From positions 1,488,001 to 1,552,000 of the forward strand of contig CBDBMW010000013.1 of assembly GCA_965207595.1 (NCBI GenBank): a stretch of 64,000 nt of DNA, written 5' to 3'. Shown in pieces: positions 53,178 to 61,501 of the stretch. The position numbers were made by a program, and so were the translations under genes. This stretch comes from JAGWAJ01 sp026707615. GTDB lineage: Bacteria > Acidobacteriota > Vicinamibacteria > Vicinamibacterales > UBA8438. Positions within the stretch are counted from its first letter, which is position 1. Each line of letters opens with the position of its first letter. The notes under the pieces are model-generated. The model made no database searches, had not been told where the DNA came from, and worked only from the letters and a program-made list of their open reading frames with translations.

Positions 53178-54103
53178 TCGAGACGCTGACCCTGCCGGAA
53201 CCGGCCCGGGGGCTGTGGCTGGAGAAGCGCGACATCATCCGGAACCTGCCGGGAGAATCCGGGGAGCGACCGGGCCGTGCTCACCTGTGCGGCGGAACCA
53301 TCCTCGCCGCGCGCCTGGAGCATCGACTGAGCACGGATATCGGTCTCCTGTTCACGGACCGGGAGAGCCTCATCAACCTCTGCCAGGGAGACGAGAACGA
53401 CATCGTCGAGCTGCTGCAAGGAGAGCCGGAACGGGTCGACGGGAGGCACATCCGGGTGAGTTTCGGTGACGGGAGCATCGACCTGACGGTCCTGCGGCCG
53501 ATTCCTCCCGAAGGGCAACACGAGGCGGTCGTCGAGGGCCGGCCGGAGATGGTGCTGACGAACATGCAGATCCTCGCCGGGAAGCTCGAGCGGGCGGAGG
53601 CCGTGCTCGTGCGCGACGTCGTGGACGTACTGGTGGCGGCCCAGCGAGACCGGGCCGCCCTCGCCGGCGCGGTCAGTCTCCTGCCGCAGACGAGCGCGGC
53701 GGCCATCGCCCATGCGTGGAGGAGTGCGAACCGGGAGCTCGCTGACGGGTTCCCCACGGAAATCCACGAGCTGGATCCGGCGATCCCGCTGAATCCGACG
53801 AGGCTGGGAGGCGACGCAGCGGACGCCCTGCTGTCGCACCGCTACCGGCGGGTAGCGATCGACGTCGGCCAGGAGGAGTTCACCATCTCGAAGACCATCG
53901 CCAGCGGCCCGCTGCCGACGGAGCGCTACGCGACGAGCGACGCGGCGCGAGCGATCGTGGCCTCGGGAATCAGCGGGTACCTCAACAGCCACGGTCCCGT
54001 TTCCGGGGCTGCGCTGATCGCGCAGGTACGCGAGCGCCGCGGCGAGGAGCGGGAATGGTCGTTCGACACCGGAGAGCTGAGGGGCGCCGACCCTCCGCCG
54101 TGA
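53174..54103 (+). CDS. AbiEii-like nucleotidyltransferase, altered active-site motif
   Basis: 309 residues. The segment LCGGTILAARLEHRLSTDIG (about 38-57) matches the GGTxL..R..HR.SxDxD core of AbiEii/DUF1814 toxins, but the second Asp of the usual DxD is Gly57 here (DIG). A following segment (SFGDGSIDLTVLRP, then KLERAEAVLVRDVVDVLVAA) fits the rest of the family. AbiE systems block phage growth or stabilise elements by toxin-antitoxin action. The Gly substitution may mean altered metal binding or loss of activity. Confidence 0.7.
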   Translation: MIETLTLPEPARGLWLEKRDIIRNLPGESGERPGRAHLCGGTILAARLEHRLSTDIGLLFTDRESLINLCQGDENDIVELLQGEPERVDGRHIRVSFGDGSIDLTVLRPIPPEGQHEAVVEGRPEMVLTNMQILAGKLERAEAVLVRDVVDVLVAAQRDRAALAGAVSLLPQTSAAAIAHAWRSANRELADGFPTEIHELDPAIPLNPTRLGGDAADALLSHRYRRVAIDVGQEEFTISKTIASGPLPTERYATSDAARAIVASGISGYLNSHGPVSGAALIAQVRERRGEEREWSFDTGELRGADPPP

Positions 54104-54157
54104 GGACCTCGACCCCGGGGACCCGCATCGCGCGTCCCGGTCGCGCGAGCCGGAGCA

Positions 54158-55195
54158 TCAGCGCGTCCCCGGTCGCTCCCAGGTCGCCGCGTTCCGCGGA
54201 CCGAACTCGCGTGCCGCGGCGAGGATGCCCCGCATGATGGACGCGTTGCCCTCGTGGCACGCGAACTCGTAGATGTGGGCGTCCTGCCGCTTGAGGGTGA
54301 CGACGGCCTTCCACGGCCGCGCCCAGGTCGTCGGGTCGTCGAAGGTGAGCTCGTAGCGGATCGCGTCCGACGCAATGCGGGTGAAGCGCTCCACGAGGCG
54401 CAGGTTCTCCGCGGCTCCGAGGAAGTTGGTCTGCGGCGAGAAGTTCGCGGTTTCGACGACCAGCGTGTCGCCGTCCCAGCGCCCCACCGAGTCGCCGTGC
54501 CACTGGCGGATGCGTGGGGAGGGATGCGGCGATCCGTCCAGGCGCACGATCCGCGCGTCGTGGTTCGTCTCCATCACCAGGACGAAGTATCCGGGAGACT
54601 GGAAGATCTGGTAGTAGCCGTACAGGGGGTCGCCGCGCGGGCCGGGGCCGATGCGCGGCATCCCGGGCGTCACGCAGCGGGCCCGGCTGTTGAGGTCCTC
54701 CGGTCCCGCGGGATCCACGTCGCGGGCGGTCAGCGCCTCCCAGCGCTCGGCCGCCGCCGGCAGCAGCGCCGGCAGCCTGCCGTCGGGCGGGTCCACGATC
54801 TGCGACGTGCGGTTGTCGAACTCCCGCTCGACCATGAAGTTCGAGCTGCGGTTCGCCCCGCGTCTCCGAAAGGAGTCGACATCCGCCAGGGCGGTCAGGA
54901 AGAGCGTGTCCCCGATGGCGAGGTCCGCGTCGTTCTGCTTGAAGATGCGATCCGCCCGCCGCGACAGCTCGGCCACTTCCTCGTCGGTGAGGAGCTCTCT
55001 CCCGGCCAGGGCCGGCGGCCGCTCGAAGGGCGTCGCACTCGTGTTCAACCAGACGCCCTGCAGGTCCGGCTGCCCGTCCGGCGTGCGCGGCACGTCGTAC
55101 GGGGCCGCGGTTTCCTGTCCGGCCGCCGCCCCCGCCGTCAGGCACGCAGCCACCAGCACCGTCGCCGCCGTGCCGAACGCTCGCTGCTGCAGCAC
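54158..55195 (-). CDS. Secreted protein, PDLxGxW paralog family, copy 4
   Basis: 345 residues from GTG 55195, chosen because GGAGGGAGGG lies just upstream and the signal peptide (FGTAATVLVAACLTAGAAAG) begins there. Landmarks: QPDLQGVWLNTSATPFERPP, RTSQIVDPPDGRLPALLP, QIFQSPGYFVLVMETNHDAR, LDGSPHPS, RQWHGDSVGRWDGDTLVVE, YEFACHEGNASIMRGIL. It shares the NTSATP variant with copy 2. Divergent from the decarboxylase operon. Confidence 0.86.
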   Translation of the reverse strand: MLQQRAFGTAATVLVAACLTAGAAAGQETAAPYDVPRTPDGQPDLQGVWLNTSATPFERPPALAGRELLTDEEVAELSRRADRIFKQNDADLAIGDTLFLTALADVDSFRRRGANRSSNFMVEREFDNRTSQIVDPPDGRLPALLPAAAERWEALTARDVDPAGPEDLNSRARCVTPGMPRIGPGPRGDPLYGYYQIFQSPGYFVLVMETNHDARIVRLDGSPHPSPRIRQWHGDSVGRWDGDTLVVETANFSPQTNFLGAAENLRLVERFTRIASDAIRYELTFDDPTTWARPWKAVVTLKRQDAHIYEFACHEGNASIMRGILAAAREFGPRNAATWERPGTR

Positions 55196-55422
55196 GGGAT
55201 GCACCCTCCCTCCCGGACGGGCCGGCCGCCCGGCATCCGGGACTCCAGCGCCCATTATCGAATGCCGATCAAGGCCCGTCCCGGCCGCACCGTCCCTCCA
55301 GGCCGCCGGTTCCGGAACGACGTTCCACCGGACCGGGAACCGGCCGCGGGTGCACGAGGCGGTCGGACCGCCCGGAGGCGAGGCGGGCCGATTTGCTAAG
55401 ATGAACGGCGCAGGACACACCC

Positions 55423-57288
55423 ATGGCTGATACTGGCGGGGAGTCGCGGCCCGCTGACGACGGCGAACCCACGGACCTGCCCGGCGGGCTGGAGGACCAC
55501 CCGCCGCCCCCGAAGGTCGACGGACCGGGGCTCGGCGGAGTCGCCGTTTCGACCCGGGCGATCACGACCACCGTCGCCGGCGCCGCGGCCTGGGCGAGCC
55601 TCCGCGCCCTGATGCGCCGGCGCTCCCGCAAGAAGCAGCGGGATCTGCCGCTGGCCGCCGATCTCGCGGCGGGCACCGCGGGGACGCGCACGCCGGCGGA
55701 CACCGAGGCGGGAGCCTCGTCCGACAACGGGCACCCGCCGCAGGATGCGGCCGATCAGGTCGCCGACCGGCGCGCGGCCGCGGAAGCCGGAGGCGGCCCC
55801 GCCCGCATCGAGGCGCAGCACGCGCGCGGCAAGCACACCGTGCGCGAGCGGATCGGGAAGATGGTGGACCCCGGCACGTTCGAGGAGCTGGGACCGCACG
55901 TCGAGCACCGCCATTCGGCCCTCGGCCTCGACCGGCAGCGGTTTCCCGGCGACGGCGTGGTGACCGGCTTCGGGATGATCGACGGGCGGCGCGTCGCGCT
56001 CTTCGCGCAGGACTTCACGGTGCTCGGCGGCTCGTTCTCGGAGGCGCAGGCCGCGAAGGTCGGCCGCCTCCTCGAGGCCGCCACCGCCGCCGGGCTGCCC
56101 ACGGTGGCCCTGCTCGACTCGGTCGGAGCGCGCATCCAGGAGGGGGTGTGGAGCCTGGCGGGCTTCGGCGACCTCTTCTGGCGCAACACGCAGGCCAGCG
56201 GCGTCGTGCCGCAGATCAGCGTCATGCTCGGGCCCTGCGCCGGCGGCGCCGTGTACTCGCCGGGGCTGACCGACTTCGTCATCATGACGCGCGGCAGCAG
56301 CCACATGTTCATCACCGGCCCCGACGTCATCCGGACCGTCACCGGCGAGGAGGTCGACCTCGAGGCGCTCGGCGGCGCCGACGTGCATGCCGGGGAGTCG
56401 GGGGTGGCGCACTTCGTGGCCGAGGACGAGGATGCGGCCCTGGGCCTGGCCCGGCGTCTGCTCGGCTACCTGCCGTCGAACAACGCCGACGACGCGCCGG
56501 CGCTCGTGCCGGACGACGGCCTCGTCCCCGACGCCGACGCCCTCGACGACGTGATCCCGGCCTCCACCGAGCTGGCGTACGACGTGCGGGACGTCATCCG
56601 GCTGATCGCCGACCGCGATTCGCTGCTGGAAGTGCACGCGGACTTCGCGCCCAACGCCGTCGTGGGGTTCGCGCGGGTCGCCGGGCGCGTGGCGGCCTTC
56701 GTGGCCAACCAGCCCTCGCGGCTGGCGGGGGTGCTCGACATCGACGCGTCCGACAAGATCGCCCGCTTCATCCGCTTCGCCGACGCGTTCAACATCCCGA
56801 TCGTGACGCTGGTCGACTGCCCCGGCTTCCTCCCCGGCACGGGACAGGAGCACGACGGCATCATCCGCCACGGGGCCAAGATCGTCTACGCCTACTCCGA
56901 GGCCACCGTGCCGAAGATCTCGGTCGTGCTGCGCAAGGCGTACGGCGGCGCCTACATCGTCATGAGCAGCCGCATGATCCGTACCGACGTCTGCCTGGCC
57001 TGGCCGACGGCGGAGATCGCGGTCATGGGGGCGAAGGGAGCCGTCAGCGTGCTGTACGGCCGCCAACTGGCCGCCACCGGGGAGCTGACCCGCGACGCGG
57101 AGCGGGCCCGGCTCGAGAGCGAGTACCAGAAGGAGTTCAACTCGCCCTTCGTCGCCGCGGCGTCGGGCCACATCGACGACGTCATCTACCCGCGCGAGAC
57201 GCGGGGGCGCCTGACCGCCGCGCTCGAGTTCCTGCGCGACAAGCAGACCGCCTCGCTGCCGAAGAAGCACGGCAACATGCCGCTGTGA
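55423..57288 (+). CDS. mmdA: Acyl-CoA carboxyltransferase subunit (methylmalonyl-CoA decarboxylase alpha-like)
   Basis: 621 residues, about 100 longer than usual because of an N-terminal extension (to about residue 115) with a possible hydrophobic segment TTTVAGAAAWASLRALMRRR. The core is a biotin-dependent carboxyltransferase: ARIEAQHARGKHTVRERIGK, FTVLGGSFSEAQAAKVGRLL, GARIQEGVWSLAGFG, GPCAGGAVYSPGLTDFVIM, CPGFLPGTGQEHDGIIRHGA and KAYGGAYIVMSS. With the downstream OadG-, BCCP- and OadB-like genes it forms a Na+-pumping decarboxylase, probably for methylmalonyl-CoA; glutaconyl-CoA is an alternative substrate. Confidence 0.9.
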   Translation: MADTGGESRPADDGEPTDLPGGLEDHPPPPKVDGPGLGGVAVSTRAITTTVAGAAAWASLRALMRRRSRKKQRDLPLAADLAAGTAGTRTPADTEAGASSDNGHPPQDAADQVADRRAAAEAGGGPARIEAQHARGKHTVRERIGKMVDPGTFEELGPHVEHRHSALGLDRQRFPGDGVVTGFGMIDGRRVALFAQDFTVLGGSFSEAQAAKVGRLLEAATAAGLPTVALLDSVGARIQEGVWSLAGFGDLFWRNTQASGVVPQISVMLGPCAGGAVYSPGLTDFVIMTRGSSHMFITGPDVIRTVTGEEVDLEALGGADVHAGESGVAHFVAEDEDAALGLARRLLGYLPSNNADDAPALVPDDGLVPDADALDDVIPASTELAYDVRDVIRLIADRDSLLEVHADFAPNAVVGFARVAGRVAAFVANQPSRLAGVLDIDASDKIARFIRFADAFNIPIVTLVDCPGFLPGTGQEHDGIIRHGAKIVYAYSEATVPKISVVLRKAYGGAYIVMSSRMIRTDVCLAWPTAEIAVMGAKGAVSVLYGRQLAATGELTRDAERARLESEYQKEFNSPFVAAASGHIDDVIYPRETRGRLTAALEFLRDKQTASLPKKHGNMPL

Positions 57289-57295
57289 GTCCACC

Positions 57296-57646
57296 ATGTC
57301 GCCCGAGCTCCAGGCCGTGTTGGAGATCGCGGCCGCCGGGTCCACGCTGCTGTTCGCGGCGCTGGCCGGCCTCATCGGCCTGATGTACGTGCTCACGGCG
57401 CCGTGGACGAGCACCCGCAGGGTGACGCTCCGCGCGGAGGACGCGGGCCTGGCGCTCGAGGACGGCCCCGAGGACCGCGCGGAGCGGGCCCGCCGGGAAC
57501 GCGCCGTCGCCCTGGCGGTGGCGGTGGCCCGGGCGGAGTTGGAGCGGCCGGCCGCGGCCGAGGGATCGTCGGAATGGCGTCGCGTGCATCGCACGCGGCT
57601 GATGGACCGTCCCAGCGCGCGGGCGGCCTCCAGGCGAGGGAGATGA
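57296..57646 (+). CDS. mmdD: OadG/MmdD-like small membrane subunit
   Basis: 116 residues: one N-terminal membrane span (AAAGSTLLFAALAGLIGLMY) and a charged Arg/Glu/Ala-rich cytoplasmic tail. This is the layout of the delta/gamma subunit that holds Na+-translocating decarboxylases together. It lies 7 bp after the alpha subunit gene; sequence similarity itself is weak, so the call rests on position and topology. Confidence 0.65.
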   Translation: MSPELQAVLEIAAAGSTLLFAALAGLIGLMYVLTAPWTSTRRVTLRAEDAGLALEDGPEDRAERARRERAVALAVAVARAELERPAAAEGSSEWRRVHRTRLMDRPSARAASRRGR

Positions 57647-57656
57647 AGCGAAGGAG

Positions 57657-58190
57657 ATGAAGCGCTATCGCGTCACGATCGACGGTCGCGACTACGATGT
57701 CGAGGTCGACGATCCTCGCGCCCACCCGGTGATCGCGCGTCTCGACGGCGTCGTCTACTCGGTCGACGTTCACCTGCCGCGGCCTGCCGCGGAGCAAGTC
57801 GACCGCTCATCCGGGGAAGAAGCCAAGCCGCCGACCCTTCGGGCGTCGGAGTCCGCCGCGGCGGAGGGAGCAACGGTCGCGCCGGCGGCTGCCGTGTCCG
57901 AGCCGGAGGGCGTCGCGGTCGACCCCGGGGCGGCGTCGGCCGCGGCGGCTTCCGAGACGAGCGAGGCCGCTCCCCAGGTGATGACCGCGCCGATCCCGGG
58001 CGTCGTGGCGTCGGTCGTCGCCAACGTGGGTCAGGTGGTGAAGCGCGGCGACGAGCTGCTCACGCTCGAGGCGATGAAGATGTTCAACGTCCTGCGCTCG
58101 CCCTGGGCCGGGACGGTAACCACCCTGCACGTCTCGAAGGGCGAGCATGTCAACCAGGGACAGCCTCTGGTGACGTTCGGCCGGAGATAG
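57657..58190 (+). CDS. mmdC: Biotin carrier subunit
   Basis: 177 residues. N-terminal beta-rich segment (KRYRVTIDGRDYDVEVDD), a flexible Ala/Glu-rich linker (about 45-105), then the biotinyl domain with EAMKM, Lys141 being the expected biotinylation site, and WAGTVTTLHVSKGEHVNQGQ at the end. It shuttles CO2 from the carboxyltransferase to the membrane beta subunit. The start region has a 12-bp direct repeat (GGAGATGAAGCG at 57639 and 57653), giving two ATG triplets; the second begins this frame. Confidence 0.9.
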   Translation: MKRYRVTIDGRDYDVEVDDPRAHPVIARLDGVVYSVDVHLPRPAAEQVDRSSGEEAKPPTLRASESAAAEGATVAPAAAVSEPEGVAVDPGAASAAAASETSEAAPQVMTAPIPGVVASVVANVGQVVKRGDELLTLEAMKMFNVLRSPWAGTVTTLHVSKGEHVNQGQPLVTFGRR

Positions 58191-58226
58191 GACGATTACC
58201 CCGCATCGCGTGCTCGTCCTCAGGAC

Positions 58227-59321
58227 ATGATCCCCGCGATCGGCCCGGGGACGTTGCTGATGTTCGCGGTGGGGGGGCTGCTGATCTACCTCGCCATCGG
58301 CCGCAAGTACGAGCCCACGCTGCTCCTGCCGATCGGCTTCGGCGTGCTGCTGGGCAACCTTCCCGACTCCCCGCTCAACGAGCCCGGCGGGATGCTGCAC
58401 TTCCTGAACGAGTACGGCATCCAGACGGAGCTGTTTCCGCTCTTCATCTTCATCGGCATCGGCGCGATGATGGACTTCCGCCCGCTCCTCTCGCAGCCCG
58501 TGCTGGCGCTGCTCGGCGCGGCCGGGCAACTGGGCATCTTCGCCACGCTGCTTCTGGCGACGCTCGTCGGCTTTCCGCTGAACCAGGCCGCCTCGATCGC
58601 GGTGATCGGCGCCATCGACGGACCGACCAGCATCTACGTGTCGTCGATCCTCGCGCCGGAGCTCCTCGCGCCCATCGCCGTCACGGCCTACTCCTACATG
58701 AGTCTCGTGCCGATCATCCAGCCGCCGATCATGCGCCTGCTCACGACGCGCGCCGAGCGCCGCATCCGGATGGCCTACGCGCCCCGGCCGGTCTCGCGCG
58801 GAGCGGTCATCGCGTTCCCGATCGTGGTCACCGTCGTCATCGGCGTCCTCGTGCCGCAGTCCGCGCCGCTGGTCGCCACGCTGATGCTCGGCAGCCTGCT
58901 GAAGGAGTCCGGCGTCGTGCAGCAGCTCTCGCGGTCGGCCTCGAACGAGCTCATCAACCTGTCGACGCTCTTCCTGGGCCTGACCGTCGGGAGCCTCATG
59001 CAGGCGGAGACCTTCCTGCAGGCCAGCACCCTCCTCATCCTGCTGCTGGGGCTCGTCGCGTTCGCGCTCGACACCGTTGCCGGCGTCTGCTTCGGGAAGG
59101 TCCTGGCCCTGGTCACGCGAGGTCGCATCAACCCGCTGGTCGGGGCGGCCGGCATCAGCGCCTTCCCGATGAGCGGCCGGCTGGTGCAGCGCGTCGCGCA
59201 GGACGAGGACTTCACCAACCACGTGCTGATGCACGCGATGGGCGCCAACACCGCCGGTCAGCTCGGTTCCGTGATCGCGGGCGGCGTGCTCCTCACGCTG
59301 GTGATGGGCATGCTCGGGTAG
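58227..59321 (+). CDS. mmdB: Na+-translocating decarboxylase beta subunit
   Basis: 364 residues, polytopic. Family signatures: LLPIGFGVLLGNLP, PLFIFIGIGAMMDFRPLL, AIIGAIDGPTSIY-like AVIGAIDGPTSIYVSSILAP with the key Asp, AVTAYSYMSLVPIIQPPIMR, GLTVGSLMQAETFL and NPLVGAAGISAFPMSGRLVQ. It decarboxylates carboxybiotin and exports Na+. It is the last gene of the operon. Together the four genes conserve energy from decarboxylation, probably in propionate or succinate metabolism. Confidence 0.93.
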   Translation: MIPAIGPGTLLMFAVGGLLIYLAIGRKYEPTLLLPIGFGVLLGNLPDSPLNEPGGMLHFLNEYGIQTELFPLFIFIGIGAMMDFRPLLSQPVLALLGAAGQLGIFATLLLATLVGFPLNQAASIAVIGAIDGPTSIYVSSILAPELLAPIAVTAYSYMSLVPIIQPPIMRLLTTRAERRIRMAYAPRPVSRGAVIAFPIVVTVVIGVLVPQSAPLVATLMLGSLLKESGVVQQLSRSASNELINLSTLFLGLTVGSLMQAETFLQASTLLILLLGLVAFALDTVAGVCFGKVLALVTRGRINPLVGAAGISAFPMSGRLVQRVAQDEDFTNHVLMHAMGANTAGQLGSVIAGGVLLTLVMGMLG

Positions 59322-59393
59322 CGGGTCGGTGCTCCCGGCCCGGGGCGCGCCGGGTCCGGGATGCGCTCCCGGACCCGGAGGATCGACTCCCGG

Positions 59394-60398
59394 CTACGGG
59401 CGGTTCGCAGCCGCCGCTTCCGCCTCGTCGGCGCGCGCGCCGGCCATGATGCCGTCCATGCCGTAGTTGCCCTCGTGGCAGGCGTACTCGTACACCGGCT
59501 CGTCGCTGCGCACCATCGGCACCTCGAAGGTCCACGGGCTGGTCCACGTGGCGGGGTCGGTCATCGTCGCCTCGTAGATGAGGATGTCGTCGGAGCGCCG
59601 GGTGAAGCGCTCGACGAGGTGCATGGCCGGCGTCGAGCCCTGACGCTCGCTGAAGGCCGTCTGCAGGTAGAAGTTGGTGGTCTCGACGACCAGCGTGTCG
59701 CCCTCCCAGCGGCCCCGCGGGTCGCCCCGCCACTGCCGGATGCCATCGTCCAGGTGCGGCCGGCCGTCGAGCGGGACGACGCGCGAGTCGTTCACCATCT
59801 CGTTCAGGATGACGACGTGGTCCGGCGTCTGGAAGATCTGGGCGTGGTTGTTGTAGGCGCGGGGCTCCAGCGGCGGGCCGCCGTTGAAGCCGAGGAGACA
59901 GCGCTCGCCCATGCTCCGGTCCTCGGGCCCGTGCGCCGGCCGCTGCCGCTTCGCCGCCGTCGCGTCCCGGCGCTGCTGGCCCTCCGGCGTCAGGGGCGGG
60001 ATGCGCCCGTTGGGCGGATCGACAATCAGGGAGGTCCGGCGCGTGTCGACGACGGTGGTGCCCCGGTCCATCCAGAAGTTGTTGTAGGCGCCGACGTTGC
60101 CGCCCACCGGAAGGAGCTGGGTGCGGATCTCGCTCGGCGCGTCGAGGCGCGCGTTGCGCTCCAGCACGCCCTGCTCCAGGTTGGCCGACTCCTCGTCCGT
60201 CAGGAACTGGCGATCCCCGAACTCCTCGGGGCGCTCCATGGGGGTGATGGTGCGGAAATCCCAGACCCCCTGCAGATCCGGCGCGCCCCACGGCGTGCGC
60301 GGAGGCTGGGGCTCCGATTCCTGGGCCGCGGCGGGCATCGCGATCCACGCCGCGAGGGCCGCGAGGGCCAGGGCGGCGGCAAGTGAGCGGGTCTGCAT
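59394..60398 (-). CDS. Secreted protein, PDLxGxW paralog family, copy 5
   Basis: 334 residues with signal peptide (ALAALAAWIAMPAAAQ). Landmarks: WGAPDLQGVWDFRTITPMER, AYNNFWMDRGTTVVDT, RTSLIVDPPNGRIPPLTP, NHAQIFQTPDHVVILNEMV, PLDGRPH, RQWRGDPRGRWEGDTLVVE, EYACHEGNYGMDGIMAGARA. AGGAGG precedes the ATG. Closest to copies 1 and 3. It faces the decarboxylase operon tail to tail. Confidence 0.88.
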   Translation of the reverse strand: MQTRSLAAALALAALAAWIAMPAAAQESEPQPPRTPWGAPDLQGVWDFRTITPMERPEEFGDRQFLTDEESANLEQGVLERNARLDAPSEIRTQLLPVGGNVGAYNNFWMDRGTTVVDTRRTSLIVDPPNGRIPPLTPEGQQRRDATAAKRQRPAHGPEDRSMGERCLLGFNGGPPLEPRAYNNHAQIFQTPDHVVILNEMVNDSRVVPLDGRPHLDDGIRQWRGDPRGRWEGDTLVVETTNFYLQTAFSERQGSTPAMHLVERFTRRSDDILIYEATMTDPATWTSPWTFEVPMVRSDEPVYEYACHEGNYGMDGIMAGARADEAEAAAANRP

Positions 60399-60421
60399 CG
60401 GAAGCCTCCTTCGTAGCGGGT

Positions 60422-61222
60422 TCATTCCGGGGGTCCGCCGGACTGTGCCGTCGACGCTCCGCGTGAGCGGCTCCGCGCCGCGGCGAGCGTCCACAGTACG
60501 TCCACCCCGAAAGAATAGACGAGCGCCGCGAGTCCGAGAAGGGCCGCGGCGACGGCGGCGGGCGGGGGGATGACCGGGCCGAGGGCGACCAGGAGCGCAA
60601 TCCCCTGCACCACGCAGACGGTCTGCCGCCGGCGGCTGGGCGGGAGGGGCGCCGTGAGGGGCGGGTACAGCCACCCAGCGGCGACGAAGAGGTAGCGCGG
60701 GACGCCCGCGGCGATCACCCACGCCCCGACCTTCCCGCTCGCCGCGAGGAGGAGCGCCAGGGCCAGCATCAGCACCGAGTCGAGCTCCATGTCGAAGCGG
60801 GCGCCGAACGGGGTGGCGGTGCCGGTGCGCCGGGCGGTCCAGCCGTCGAACCCGTCCGTGACCATGACCCCGGTCGAGAGCACGATCACCCACCAGTGGC
60901 CGCCGTCGTGGTGGATCGACGGCTGACCGATCAGCGCCGCGACCGGCAGCGTCACCATCGCGCGGCCCAGCGTCACCCGGTTCGCCGCCCCGAGCCCGCG
61001 CCCCGGCAGGTCCGGCGGGACGGTGGCGAGCACGAGGGCGCAGAGACCGGCGAATAGTCCCGCGGTCTGCCAGACGTAGCTCGGCGGCAGGTCGAAGACC
61101 GCCCCCGTGGTCAGCGTGACGAGCAGCAGCAGGGGCAGCGCCGCGGCCAGGTCCGCCGCTGCCCGCCGGCGTGCCTTTCGGTGGTCCGGCGCAGCCGCCG
61201 GTGCGGCGTCACGTGCGGGCAT
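60422..61222 (-). CDS. CDP-alcohol phosphatidyltransferase family membrane enzyme
   Basis: 266 residues with several membrane spans. The catalytic motif DG-x2-AR-x8-G-x3-D-x3-D is complete at 126-148 (DGWTARRTG then GARFDMELD). Such enzymes transfer a phospho-alcohol group from a CDP-alcohol to an acceptor, usually for phospholipids or inositol-phosphate-type headgroups. It is divergent from the dehydrogenase/pterin/glycosyltransferase operon, suggesting a shared pathway. Confidence 0.88.
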   Translation of the reverse strand: MPARDAAPAAAPDHRKARRRAAADLAAALPLLLLVTLTTGAVFDLPPSYVWQTAGLFAGLCALVLATVPPDLPGRGLGAANRVTLGRAMVTLPVAALIGQPSIHHDGGHWWVIVLSTGVMVTDGFDGWTARRTGTATPFGARFDMELDSVLMLALALLLAASGKVGAWVIAAGVPRYLFVAAGWLYPPLTAPLPPSRRRQTVCVVQGIALLVALGPVIPPPAAVAAALLGLAALVYSFGVDVLWTLAAARSRSRGASTAQSGGPPE

Positions 61223-61501
61223 GTCGGCATGCTACAACCGGAGGCCGGATTGGGCACGCCCTTCGCGGGGCCGGCGCTCGTAGGGTACGCTCACGGATCG
61301 GCGTCGCCGGACGCCGCCGAGCCGTGCCCCGTGCGGGCGGGGAGTGGCGGCCGAGGCGCCAGGAGTCTGCCGTGGAACGACGCAGATTCCTGAAGGACTC
61401 GGTTGCGCGCCGAGCGGAGGCCGCAGCGCGACCTGGCGGTCGCGGTGACGAACGGCGGGCTAGATGGTCGTCGGCGCGCACCGCGAGTCGGACCGGGAAA
61501 G

